Source: Membranipora membranacea
Taxonomy: Eukaryota; Bryozoa; Gymnolaemata; Cheilostomatida; Membraniporidae
NCBI GenBank assembly: GCA_914767715.1
Contig: OU612072.1
Location: forward strand, 12,462,001-12,526,000
Reading direction: 5' to 3'
Length of the DNA stretch: 64,000 nt
The notes under the pieces were generated by a model that saw nothing but the letters and a program-made list of their open reading frames with translations, made no database searches and was not told the origin of the DNA. A program made the position numbers and the translations under genes. This document shows, in pieces, positions 48,709 through 60,272 of this stretch (position 1 is its first letter; each line of letters begins with the position of its first letter).

Positions 48709-51700
48709 ATGGTGAGTTTGATTCCAGTGTAATACTTGTCCTATAGTTAGGCTTTGACAATTCATTTGATGGTAATTCTGTTTCAGAAATGTGATAAGAC
48801 ACACTGTGCACATGCTACTTAATAGATAAAGTATGTAGACTAGTTTGAGTAGAGTGCAGGTAAAATTGCTGCTTTTAGACTAACGATAAAATATCATACT
48901 GACTCTCGTGATCTGACTGGGCATGTAGATCACTGATAAACTAGGCTATCATTACCACAAAGCAGGTGTCGTAATGCTAAGTATGCATCATGCGTGACTT
49001 GAATTTGCGCATGTGCAAGAGCAATGAGTTTAGTTGGGGTTCTGAATGCAACTTTGGAAAGGGGAAATGGGATATCCCCTGCATAAACTGTCAATCAAAA
49101 TCAGCTAATAATGACAAGAGAGGATAACTATTAATAACAAATCCGCACGCTTTGGGGAGTATGTCACCAGAGCAGGTAGCCAATCAGATGGCTTCGGAAT
49201 TCCGAGACTCAATTTTGCAGAGATCAGCTCATGCCCAGAGCTGAGCATGCGCAGAATGATAAAATATTTACTGGAAACGGTGCCACAAAAGCCGTACAGA
49301 CAGGCAGCGGGCTCAGTAACTCCCAGCTCTCCCTCAAGTTTTGTAAAGATTGTTCACAAGTTCAGATAAAATTTTGCTTTGTTGTGTTCTTGTAGGCTGT
49401 CCCAGAGCAACAAGCTCTGGAGTCTCTTATCACACAAGATGGGTTACCGCTTCAATTACCTGGAAGAAATGAGGATCCTCTCTTCACAAGAAGTATTATC
49501 CATGCTGATCAACCAGATGTGAGTGATGTTCTCTGCATAACTTGCTGTCATGGCTTATATTTAGTCCAATTTCATAAGCACGAGTCTAATTTGACAGCGT
49601 CCTCATCCATGTATGGTCTTGAGTAGCATCTCCTACTTGTGTTCCCATATTACAGTTAATTAATATAGTTGTCTGTGTTAATTTTAAGATTATCACTTGA
49701 ATCAATGTCCTTGAAATCGTGCCAGGATAATGGCAAGGACATCCCTCCCCTACCACTGTCTCTGCCCTGGCCATGTTTATATCATAAGAATACAGTTAAA
49801 GTACCCTATCATAGCAAGTTTTGTTGTTTGTGGTTCAGATCTATTTTTGCACAACTATTCTATCTTGAAGACAATTCAGATGGCCAATCATTTTATCAAT
49901 ATAATATCTCCTTAATCTGTTGCAGAGGAAAATTCAACCCAGTGAAGTATTTTCAGTGTTGACCTACAACATCTTGGCGCAGTGCCATCTACTGAAGCAG
50001 GATGCAAACTATGACTATTCTGATAAAGCGCATAAGAATATGGAATACAGGGGATCCAGAATACTAGAAGAGATCAAACACTTTGACGCTGATATTGTGT
50101 GCCTGCAGGAAGTAGATGTAGAGTTTTATCAAAACAAGCTGACTAAAACTATGAAGGGGTAAGCGCAGCAACGCTAGGTTATGTGTTATGCCTACCTTTG
50201 GATTGTATCCTATGCAATAAACCTTGTGTTAGTTTGAGATGTTAATGGTGTGCAATTAAAAAGGTTGCATACCTTACCATCGTTACTGACTTTGAAAATT
50301 AAATTAAAAATTGAAAACCATTGCTGGTGACAGGTGTTGTAAGACATGTAGCAGGTGATTTATGGGACTTGAACTTTTTCTCTAATGATGTTCCTTTTTT
50401 CTAACCGTCATCCCGCCCCTGATAGTGCCGTTTAATTAATCCATTTGGTTTGAATAAATTGTTGACCTTTCCACCAATTGGAGAGGATCTATAATCGAAC
50501 ATTAACTATTTCAGGTTGGGCTATGAAGGGCTGTTCTTCAAAAGGGTAGGAGATAACTACCCAGAGGGCGCTGCTACATTTTACAAAACGGATCAGTTTG
50601 AGCTTGTTCTGAATGAAAATGCAACCTACACCGAGCTGGCTCACAAAGTAAGTAGGTGATGCAAAAATATGTGCCTCACATCCCTACAAACGCCATATGG
50701 ATGGACCTCTGGAGTCTTCATAATCTTCTTGCAAAAACTGTTTGTATTGAAACATTTAAATTGTGACAGAGAAAGAACTCAGCTCTACGACACCAATTGC
50801 CTTGCCTAGCCTTGAATACCAAGTACGCAAACCAATTGTGTCACTTCACTTTCTCATATGAAGAACGAGCTGACGGGGCATAGTTCAAGAGAAAGAGATG
50901 CTTGGATGTTATGGCATATTCAGTGGCAGATTCCTTTGAATTCAATCCACACGCTTGCGTAGTGGCTGACCTTGCTCGACTATATTTGTCTGTTGGTAGT
51001 AGCGTCCCGCATTGAAATTGGTAATTGAATGATTAGGGATTTGAAATGCTGTGCGACCAGTTTACATGCTAACTTTGTAATAGTAACTCACAGTAAATAT
51101 TGATGCCTTTCCCATAGGAGATAGACAGCACAGATCACTTGGAGCAGGTCAAGCAGAGCCTGAAATCACACACTGAGAAGGAGGCTGTCCTGATGGCCTG
51201 TAGGCTTACTCATAAATCTTCCGGTAAAGATGTCATCATCGGGAATACTCACCTCACATGGGGATGGTTCAAAGACATTGATGTTTCTTGTGTTCAGGTA
51301 TGGAGATTATCCGTCGCTGGCAGTGGTTATCTTTCGTTAAGGTTTGAGGTTGCAATTTGACTATAAAAACAATGCTCAACTCAATCCAGAGATAGATAGA
51401 TTACAACAGTGATTTGCAAATGCCTAGACATGCTAAAGCTGGATCAGTGTTCGCACTTAAAGGGCAGCCAAAGTTTCGCAGCAATGCATAAATGTGCATG
51501 ACGTGGTGCAAAACTCAATGTAGTTGCTGACTCTAAGCTGGGTAACACTTCAGTTTAGAGGAGGTTCCAAGACATTGTATTTACCTTCGTATTTACCTGC
51601 GTCTTCTTCGTCTCAAGCGCCAGCTCTCCAGCTGTGACTTGCTGTCATAATGAAAGAGCACAGGCTAAATAATAACAGGAACAGGAAACTGCTCTGTGGT

Positions 51701-53645
51701 ATTCTATTTTAGCTGAGTTTGAGTACCTGATGGATGAATTGTTTCTCAAGAATTCTGGCTGAATAATCATCCGAATTACATTTTGTCTTTTTCCCTATGC
51801 AGAAGGTGCAATCTGCTATCAGTCAATGAGAAGTTGTTTGAAACCCTGGTTGCCCTTTAATTTTATAATTCTTTTGTTTAGGCAACAACTGCTTTCAAGA
51901 TGCTAAACAGGCTCTCAGGCCCTGACAAAGTCCCGATTGTATTTGTTGGAGATTATAACACACTAAGCTCAGATCCAGCTTATCGGCTTATTACTGAAGG
52001 TTTCCTCAATGAGGAAAGCTTGAAAAGGTGGGTAATATTATGCTGCCAATGAAATGATGCAGCATCCTGCAGTAGCCAGAAAAACCATTCCCTTATGATG
52101 TATGCACAACTGTGCTTCCACCAGTATTTGCCTCCCTATGTGGAAAGGCAAGACAACTCAGTTGTTAATTTGGAACCAGGAGGCAAAAAGCTCAATGAAA
52201 ATCAATCAGTAACCCTTTTAATTCTTGTCATGAAGTTTCTCTCACCAATACTTGTTAACCAATTCAATGCATGACGACTGATGTGAGACAATAGATGAAA
52301 TTGAATTCGGACTTTGGAGAATATATTATAATGTCTGTATTTCTAACTTCAGATTGCAGAGTCTAAAGACAGTCAACTTACCAGATGGGAGTAAGGGAGC
52401 ACTGGTTGATCTATTGAAAGGGGGCTTTGAGCATCAAGTTAAGAGCATCATGTCATCTTATCTTACAGTCCAGGCAAGTCTTATGGTCTAAACACAGTGA
52501 CAGAGGTTGCAACCTCAGCAGATCCTCAATGGGTTTCCATATATTCATTAATCCTCTGCCGTTATGCTGAGGCTTCTATGTTTGTAATGTGACGTCATAC
52601 CAACCCCTCTCCACTCTGATGTTGCAACCGCTGATCAAACCTCTTAGGATCAGCTGAGGTTGCTGTCAGCATATACTGAAACAATGACAGCGTTGTGTAA
52701 ACCTCTGAGATTTAAATCGCTAAGTGTGTTTTTACAGTTAGAGAATGTGACGACAGCATACAGGCCAAGCTATTTCTCTAATTAAGTGTCAAATCAAAAT
52801 TTGAAAAGCAGATTTCTTCCAAATTTGGTTCTGGTGGTTTGGAAGGATTTTTACCAAATATACATCTCTGCCATGTTCTTAGGCGATTAACTCTGTAAAA
52901 AGTGGTTGGTAAGGGCAATATCAAATTAGTGCCACAGTTAACTTCTCATGTTATTATTTCTGTGAAAAGTTGGTTGGAGGGGGGGGGGGGCGAGTCATTT
53001 TATATACATCACTGCCATATTATCCAGTTTAATTTCAGTGACAAGTTTGTGGAAGATTTCCTCTTTTTATTTTTTTGAAGGGTTGGTTTGGCGTGATGTC
53101 ATTAAAATCACACTTTTGAAAAATTATACCGCGTTTTTTTTTAATATCGGTAAGGGGTGTTCTTGAATATACACCCCTGGCAAGTTCCTAGGCTATTGTT
53201 TCTGCAAAATATTGGTCGGATGGGACCGAATCATCATGTCAATATTTCAGTGACAATTCAGAGGGAGGGGGCGTCATTAAAATAACACCTCTGCCAAATT
53301 ATTATATTAATTTTTCATTGACAAGTTGGTTTGACATAATGTCATCAAGTTCACACCCTTAACAAGTTCTGATGTGATTTTGTACCGCACAAAGTCGGTA
53401 AGGGGTTTTCATGAATTAACACCACTGCCAAGTTCTCATCTTACTTTTATAATGTTTTGTAGGGCACTGAGCCGGAGGTGACGAGTAAGAACTACTTGAT
53501 GAATCACTCGGTAGATTACATGTGGTATACTGATCAGGTTATACCTCTAGCTGTGGCTGAAGTTCACAAAATAGTCCATAAGATGCCAAATATTATATAC
53601 CCTAGTGACCATGTGTCACTTTGGACCAAATATGCATTCAAATAA
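48709..53645 (+). CDS. EEP-superfamily nuclease, CCR4/Angel/nocturnin type
   Basis: Exons: 48709-48711 (ATG only, inferred), 49396-49518, 49926-50158, 50515-50647, 51118-51297, 51882-52027, 52353-52473 and 53463-53645. Together they give 1122 nt, 373 aa, in frame across all junctions. The exonuclease/endonuclease/phosphatase fold is shown by VLTYNILAQCH, CLQEVD (catalytic Glu), GNTHLTW, VFVGDYNTLSSDP (Asp/Asn), SVDYMWY and the terminal PSDHVSLW (Asp-His). Proteins with these blocks are mRNA deadenylases (CCR4, nocturnin), Angel cyclic-phosphatases or PDE12; which subtype cannot be decided here. There is no leucine-rich N-terminus as in CNOT6. Intron 7 begins with GC (CAG|GCAAGT), a known minor donor class. 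A MITE lies in intron 5. AATAAA overlaps the stop at 53641 and recurs at 53987. Confidence 0.88.
51457..51860 (+). mobile_element. TTAA-bounded MITE-like element, family 1, copy 2 (intronic)
   Basis: A 404-bp element with terminal inverted repeats TTAAAGGGCAGCCAAAGTTTC and GAAACCCTGGTTGCCCTTTAA, bounded by TTAA on both sides. It lies in the intron between exons ending 51297 and starting 51882, 21 bp from the acceptor. It is the reverse complement of the copy at 32553-32937. No coding content. Confidence 0.85.
52774..53460. repeat. degenerate tandem repeats in the last intron
   Basis: Words such as CACCTCTGCCAA, CACCACTGCCAAGTTCT, AAGTTGGTTTG and GGTAAGGGGTGTTC recur every 90-130 bp in varied form, with a run of 12 G at 52979-52990. 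It appears to be an old minisatellite-like expansion that lengthened this intron. Confidence 0.55.
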
Positions 53646-55250
53646 ACAATGCAAACATGCGCTCACTTTTGACTCATAAGGCGCTTATGTCAGATGAATT
53701 CAGTGGTATTTTTAGATAATGATCAATCAAATTTTCTTGCACAATTGCACGCTCTTATTCTACTGTTTCGCAACTGGTGATTGCTGGAAGCAAATCCAAA
53801 TTCAGGCAGATTGGGTCTGTTAATCTAGGAACTCCTCAATCAATCAATCAATAATATAGAAGCAATTTTATTTGAAGTCCTTCTCCTACATTTTGTTCAA
53901 GATGCTCTCAATACTACCTTTTGATGCAGGCCAAATAAAATGGTCGAGTCAACCATTTTCATCTATCGCTTCAATGATCTATCTGAAATAAACAACTAAT
54001 GCTGCGAGCTAAAATCAAGACATAATTTGATATTCATATAATGATGACAGTCATAATGGAAGAAAGTTGTTGTATTGTTTGAAAGAATCAACTGAATCTA
54101 AATTGATACTATGTACTTTTTGCAGGATTTAGGTTTACGTTTTTTCACTATAGTTTGATGGTCTGGATATGTTCCAATGACCCTCTAAAACACCGGTGTA
54201 AAAATAGCCTGCTTCTGACATTATTATTGCATGTTTCCTGCCTCTAATGATTCCTCAACTTTTTGATTGTCATGAAATAAGTCACAGTAAAATCACAGTA
54301 GGCAATATTCTAGTACACACATAGCACGACTCCGAAGGTGGTTGGAGTTCTTTTTAATAATAGAAATATTTATTGCACATAAAATGGATATTTGATTGAG
54401 GATGCCATTGCTACCGGCGGCTGCCCTCATTTTCAATGAGTTTCAGAGGTTGACGCATGAATGAGGAGACAAAGGTTGTGTGCATCCTACAAGAAGGTTA
54501 CATCAGGACTTCATCCTCTATACCAAGGAGCAATAATGGGCAAACAGAAAGAGGGCTGGGCCGGAAAGCAAATGAAATTCTCTAGAAAAATGATACCTCG
54601 AGATTTCACCATCTAATTGCTAAAAATAAACAGGTGATATCCTTTCTAATATATTATTATGGAGCAATGACTCAGTATATAATATGTTGGTTATAAATTT
54701 CTGATTACTTCTAGATGAGATGCAATGAAATTATTGATATCACCTCAATACTTGTCTATCAAATTAATACTATTACATAATTCTAACTGTATGTTCTAAT
54801 ATTTTCCATATGTGTTATTCATGACCACTATATGCTTTTTTAATTGATTAATTAGTTAATTAATATGTGATAATTATGCTTGGTTAACGGTTACGTTGGA
54901 ATTTATAGAGACAAAATTAATATGATTAGATTTTATCAAAGACCAGAGGATTTTGCGAAGGCGCAATATGCATAGTGTGTACAAGTTAATGGTCACCGAT
55001 ATTTTCCAAGTCGGAGGCAACACTAAATCCTAACACAACTCCTGCGATTCAGAGTTCCACTAATCCTTTATTAATTTATTTTAGTTCCATCATAACCTCT
55101 GTCTGTTGTAGTTCCTATCTCTCACATCCTATTTACCTAACTTTGCGAGAGAATATAGAGACCATGTAAATCCCCTCTAGTAACTAATTAATCAGCAGCA
55201 TGTTGAACTAACTCTGAGAAACCCCATAAAATTTATTTTATGACAATGCC
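53646..55250. other. non-coding interval 3' of the EEP gene
   Basis: Contains the likely 3' UTR (second AATAAA at 53987) followed by AT-rich DNA. No other feature supported. Confidence 0.55.
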
Positions 55251-55617
55251 TTAAACTACTGCCGCCGCTCATGCAAATTTGTGCTCATTGAATTCTGCAT
55301 AGCTCCAATATAATTAATTGAGACTTAAATCTCATAATTGTCACCTATGGGCAAATGATTTGCACAAACTTATCTTCAAAATCAGGGCATGAAATCTACT
55401 CACCAGCTTATGACGTGTACAGTTGGCACTAGTAAGGCGATAACTACGTCACCTGATGCGGTAGATAATTAATTTCACACCCTAATTTTGACGATCAGTT
55501 TGTGCAAATTATTTGCTCATTATGTGACAATGCTGAGATTGCAGCCTCAGTTTATTAGTTTTGAGCTATACAGAATTCTATAAGCACACATTTGGCTGTG
55601 TGGCAACAGTGGTTTAA
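55251..55617. mobile_element. TTAA-bounded MITE-like palindrome, family 3
   Basis: A 367-bp element with inverted arms running inward from TTAAACTACTGCCGCC (left) and GGCAACAGTGGTTTAA (right). The arms include GAATTCTGCATAGCTC and its partner GAGCTATACAGAATTC, and CAAATGATTTGCACAAACT and its partner. TTAA bounds both ends. The right arm is present again as a half copy at 56065-56200. Confidence 0.8.
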
Positions 55618-55701
55618 ATCTATTCAGCTGTCTGTCTAAAAACAACTAACACAATCCAGTAAACTTGTAGTATGCGGTTGACTAAACTAGAGCATGTCCA
55701 T

Positions 55702-55752
55702 CTCGGTAAACTAAACCCGAGCATAAACAACTCGGTAAACTAAACCCGAGCA
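55702..55752. repeat. two 29-bp tandem hairpin units
   Basis: CTCGGTAAACTAAACCCGAG occurs at 55702 and 55731. Each unit can pair CTCGG with CCGAG. A degenerate third unit may precede it near 55674. Confidence 0.7.
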
Positions 55753-56064
55753 TGTAGAACATGGCAAACTAACAATTTATGCCATATGTACAATTTCCCT
55801 TATCTATTCTACTAACTGTCAACCCGTCCACGAAGTCTGGTAAAATATCCGAGACCACCACTCGGTTTAGGTACTAAATCCCCGAATAAACCAATTACTT
55901 TCTACTTAACAAAAATCAATGGAGCAACAGAAGTTCATTAAAAAAACTAAGAAAAACTCAGGAAACACATAATAAAAAGGAGTAACCAGTGTAACAATTT
56001 GACTGGGGCGGTTTGGTCGTGCTAGAGCTATCAGCCTGGTCATTGCAGTACCAACTTAACCTGT

Positions 56065-56200
56065 AAAATTTTGAAGATCAGTTTGTGCAAATTATTTGCT
56101 CAATAAGTGACAATGCTGAGATTGCAGCCTCATTTTAGTAGGTTTGAGCTACACAGAAATCTATAAGCACACATTTGGCTGTGTGGCAGCAGTGGTTTAA
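56065..56200. repeat. half copy of MITE family 3
   Basis: Matches the right arm of 55251-55617 in the same orientation (shared AGATCAGTTTGTGCAAATTA-like start and GTGGTTTAA end). No left arm is present, so it is a truncated or solo arm. Confidence 0.8.
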
Positions 56201-56224
56201 GTTGCATTCATGAAACATACACCC

Positions 56225-56430
56225 CTTTGTTTGTGTCCTTATTAAAACTATTATTAGATAATAACAGGAAACTCAACATGAGAGTTTGAAGTTTTGACCT
56301 TGCTAAGAAAAATGGACCAAAAGACCAAATGAGGATATGACACTGAAGGCATCCCAAGCTCTGAAGCAAGGTTCCCTGATAAGACATCAGGCAAGGTTAT
56401 ACTGCAATGACAATTTATCACTGAACGAAA
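56225..56430. repeat. dispersed repeat, copy 1
   Basis: A diverged direct copy is at 62818-63020. Shared words include TTTTGACCTTGCTAA, AAAAGACAA and the TCCCTGATAAGACATC / TCCCTGATATAACATC segment. Non-coding; class unknown. Confidence 0.65.
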
Positions 56431-56439
56431 AGAATAAAA

Positions 56440-57320
56440 AATAGGTAATCGGTGAGCAAAATCAACCCTTGGACAAGGGTCTTGCTGTTTCCATTCAAAC
56501 TTAATTTTGGGATTGATTAAAATTTCTGATCCTTTGTGCAAGACAAACAGAACACAGCTCCCTCTTTTTGACTCTTTACTCTGGTGGTTGTCACCCAGCT
56601 CTAGTCAGAAATATCGTAACTGACCTAGCTATGAATCCACAGCAGCTAACTTCCACTGCGAATAATTCGAAATTCCAACCCTTGTCTTGGCATTGTGTCA
56701 CCAAATCTGTGTATCTTGTCAATTTTCTCTCATGCGCTTATGAGAGATTTTCTTCCCAAGGCATCATCAATTCCATCAGTAATAATGCTTTTTCTCTGTC
56801 CGACCAGACGATTAAGTCTGGTCATTGGTTGGTGATCACAATATGCTGTGGCATGCTGAGCTGCTCTGTAATGTTGCACCCAACCTGCCATTCTCTGCTG
56901 TTCATCAATCTCTTTTTGCGCTGGATTTTTTCATGTGCTTCACCACCAGCATTAGCATATTCACACTTCTCCGTGACACATTTACACAACACTTTCAGGA
57001 CTTGATTGTGCCTAAACGTGTATCTTCCCAGGCTCTGTGGGAAAATCTACAGTATAGTGTGCCCTTTGCCTGGTACATGGGGCATTTCTGGTCTTCAGTC
57101 CGATTCCAATGTTCGACTGAACGAAAATCACCAGAAAAAGAGTGTAGCCTCGTGGTAATCGGTGAACAAAATCAACGCCTAGACAAGAGTCTTGCTGTTT
57201 CCATATAAACCTTATTTTGAGACTTTTGAGATTAAAAATTCTGATCTTTTGTGCAAGGCAAACAGGGACCAGCTCCCTCTTTTTAACTCTTAACTCTGGT
57301 GGTTGTCACTCAGCTCTGAT
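56440..57320 (+). pseudogene. hAT-like transposase relic between 165-bp direct repeats
   Basis: Repeats 56440-56605 and 57155-57320 are close direct copies (shared CTCTGGTGGTTGTCAC and GTCTTGCTGTTTCCAT). Between them is a plus-strand coding relic in two frames: NSISNNAFSLSDQTIKSG, then after a frameshift near 56825, LFALDFFMCFTTSISIFTLL, RDTFTQHFQDLIVPKRVSSQ and ALWENLQ. The pattern of a Phe-Phe-Thr-Ser segment, then a helix, then a K-R-(L/V)-S...(R)W stretch resembles hAT-superfamily transposases near the RW motif. The match is by eye and weak; the key Arg-Trp is degraded. The direct repeats could be element termini or an unequal duplication. Confidence 0.4.
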
Positions 57321-57527
57321 ACGGTGGCATAAAACACTGACGCGCATAAACAAAATTACTTAGTGCTAATTAAGCGACCTTTTAGAGGACCCTAAACGTT
57401 ATATATACTTTTTATTGGCATCAAAAGTCATCTCATTCGAAATGTTTTGCACTCAGTGCCAGAAAACAATTTTTTTTATAACAAAAAAAGAGAAACAGAA
57501 GGGAAATAATATCATCAATGATGTTGG

Positions 57528-60272
57528 TCAAGTCGATAATATATGGTTGAAAAGTAAAGTTTTGAATGAACTGAACTTCTCTTTAGATCTCAAATGTAAC
57601 GGTAAAGAATTGTATGTAGCAGAAACTTTGTATCTTAGATTGTCTGTATGATATAAAAGTAAATGTTTATCACGAAAATTGAACTTGGTAGTGTTTTTAA
57701 ATCCTCTATATATAAATGGTGGTGTTAAAAAATTGTTTATCTTATGCGCAAAAAGTGAAGTGAAATAACAAACAAGCTTAGGAAGAGGTAGGAGTTTTAA
57801 TGATTGTGTAATGGATTCGGTTGAAATGAGATAATACGGGATGTAATGCACATTGGCGATAATGCGTAAAGCCCGTTTTTGCAACAAAAATAATCTATTG
57901 AGGGCATTATTGCAGGACAAGTTGCCAATGATATGGATACCATATATAAGGTGACAATAGATAAACTGGAAGTAAAATGTGCGGGCACTTGCTATATCCA
58001 AGAAGTATCTCAAATTTTGAAGTAGGTAAACATTCCGTTGTACCTTTTTATATACATACTCTAGATGATCCTGCCATGAAAGCGAGTCATTCAACACAAA
58101 ACCCAGAAGCCTTGTAGTTCTCTGTCTGTTTAGTTTTTCATGCCCTATGTACAGTTCCAGGTCATAAAGCGGATCTGAGATATTAAGTAGCATGTAATGA
58201 GATTTCTGAACATTTATAACCATCCGGTTACGATTGCACCAATCCAAAATGCCACTTAAATCTTCAGATGCCTTTGCCTTTAGTTGCTGAAGGTTTTTAT
58301 TAGATGACAGGAACACTGTATCATCAGCATGTGCATATGATGATGAGTCTGATTTTGATGAAGTTAATAAATCATTTATGAAGATGAGAAACAAAGTTGG
58401 TGCTAGGATTGAACCTTGAGGGACCCCTATTGTGATAGGCAATCTACAAGATTCAATATTATTGAGTTTAACAAACTGCCTTCTGTCTGTCAGAAAGGTG
58501 TCAAGAAGTTTTAACATATTTCCTCCGATGCGGCAAGCCTTCAACTTATTGTGTAGTAAAACATGGGATACACAGTCAAATGCCTTTTTAAAATCCAGAA
58601 AAAGTAATGTCATAACATTTCCATTAATTTTCTCCACCAAAGAGTCTGAAATAATTTTAAATAAACTGTCTGAACAAGAATGGCCTTTTCTAAATCCACA
58701 TTGAAGCTCATGGATGATTTTGTTCTTAGTGAGATATTCTTGCAGATGGTGATTTATGTGTTTCTCAAATATTTTTGAAAGAACAGGCAAGACTGAAATT
58801 GGCCTATAATTTGATGGGTTATTTATATCCCCAGATTTATGTATTGGTGAAACTCGAGCTAGTTTCCATGTTGAAGGGAACTGTCCTTTGCTTAAAACCC
58901 TGTTAAACATATCGGTGACAATATCCACAATATAAGGCCAAACAAGCTTCAACATCTTCACTGTAATTCTGTCAGGTCCTGTACTTTTACTATCAGGAAT
59001 GTGGAACAATATTCATGTACATGTGAAAGGGGTGAATTGTGGTATGTCTGTCAAATTATGTTTGGATACGGGAAATGTCATCTCATCTGTTACAACAAGG
59101 TTTTTTGTGATTGATTTTGCAATGGATGTGAAATGGCTGTTAAATTGATCTGCACTCAAATTTGTCGCAGGGAAATTCTCCTTCTTTTTATTCTTTAATA
59201 CATCCCAAACAGGTTTTGTATTACCTTTAGACTCTTTAATAGTATTAGAAATAGCTCTTTTCTTCTTTTGTCTGATCATATTAGTGACATAATTTCGCTG
59301 TTTTTTATATCCTTCCCAATCACCGTTTTGTTTGAGTTGATCTCTGATTTTGATGTTCATTTTTACCTCATCATCCAACCATTTTGGAAGATTATGCGTT
59401 CTTACAAAACGAGTCTTCTCAAACACGAGTTTTGATATAAGATGATTCAAATGGCTATAGAACTTCTCAAACATTGAGTCTATTGATCTTTCATACAGTA
59501 CATAACCAAAATTTTCCCTTGAGAATGTGTTAAAAATGTTTTCAGGTGTTGCAAATGAATAATCCAAAAATGTTACCTTACATCTTTGTTTAGATATTTT
59601 AACATTTCTATCAATCTCTCTTGAAGCTACTATCATGAAATGATCACTCAGTGAATATTTGATGACACCAGATTTAGCAATATTGTCACTTTTACTTGAA
59701 TAGATGTGGTCAATTAGTGTCCTTGATGAATTAGTTATGCGAGTGGGTTCAGATATAAGTTGATTCAACAGTAGTGGAGAGGTAACATTATCTAACCACC
59801 TGTTTTTCGAAGTTGGATTCAGCAAATCAATATTGAAATCACCAAATATTATAATTTCATCGTTCAAACCATAACAACGCTCGACAAACTCTGAAAAGTC
59901 TGTGTTCCATGATGCTTTTGATTGGGGAGGTCTATATAAGTATGTGACCAAAAAACTCTTTTGGCTTCTGGGTCTGACCTTGACTGTTATACTCTCATCC
60001 ATGTAAAGATCTAAATTTTCCAGATGTTCAATGACCAGTGAATCATGGACATAGCAGAGTAATCCCCCACCATTGTTACAGAGCCTATCCCTTCTTATCA
60101 TCGTATATCCTGGTACCTCATATAGGCAGCTGTCATCATTTTCATTCAAAAATGTTTCAGCCAAACACAGTATACTAAATTTGTGATCACTAAGAATTAA
60201 ACGAACCTCTTCCAGTTTGCTTGCCAATCCACGGATATTAAGATATGCGCTATAAAAATTCATTGCCATCAT
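57528..60272 (-). pseudogene. LINE ORF2: APE endonuclease and reverse transcriptase, one in-frame stop
   Basis: The ORF2 ATG at 60272 overlaps the ORF1 stop (ATGA). The frame runs to 57528, about 914 codons, broken only by TGA at 59013-59015. Endonuclease blocks: YLNIRGLASKLEE, CLAETFL, GGGLLCYV, YRPPQSK, IFGDFNIDLL, TLIDHIYSS and LSDHFMI. Reverse-transcriptase blocks: SKSTGPDRI, YRPISVLPVLSKIFEK, GFRKGHSC, FLDFKKAFDCVSH, IGVPQGSILAPTLFLIFIND and the active site AHADDTVFL, followed by the thumb (TRLLGFVLND, HLIYGIHIIG, LQKRALRII). The residue before ADD is His (58329-58331) rather than the usual Tyr or Phe. The stop sits between the endonuclease linker and the palm, so full-length ORF2 would need readthrough. 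Confidence 0.9.
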
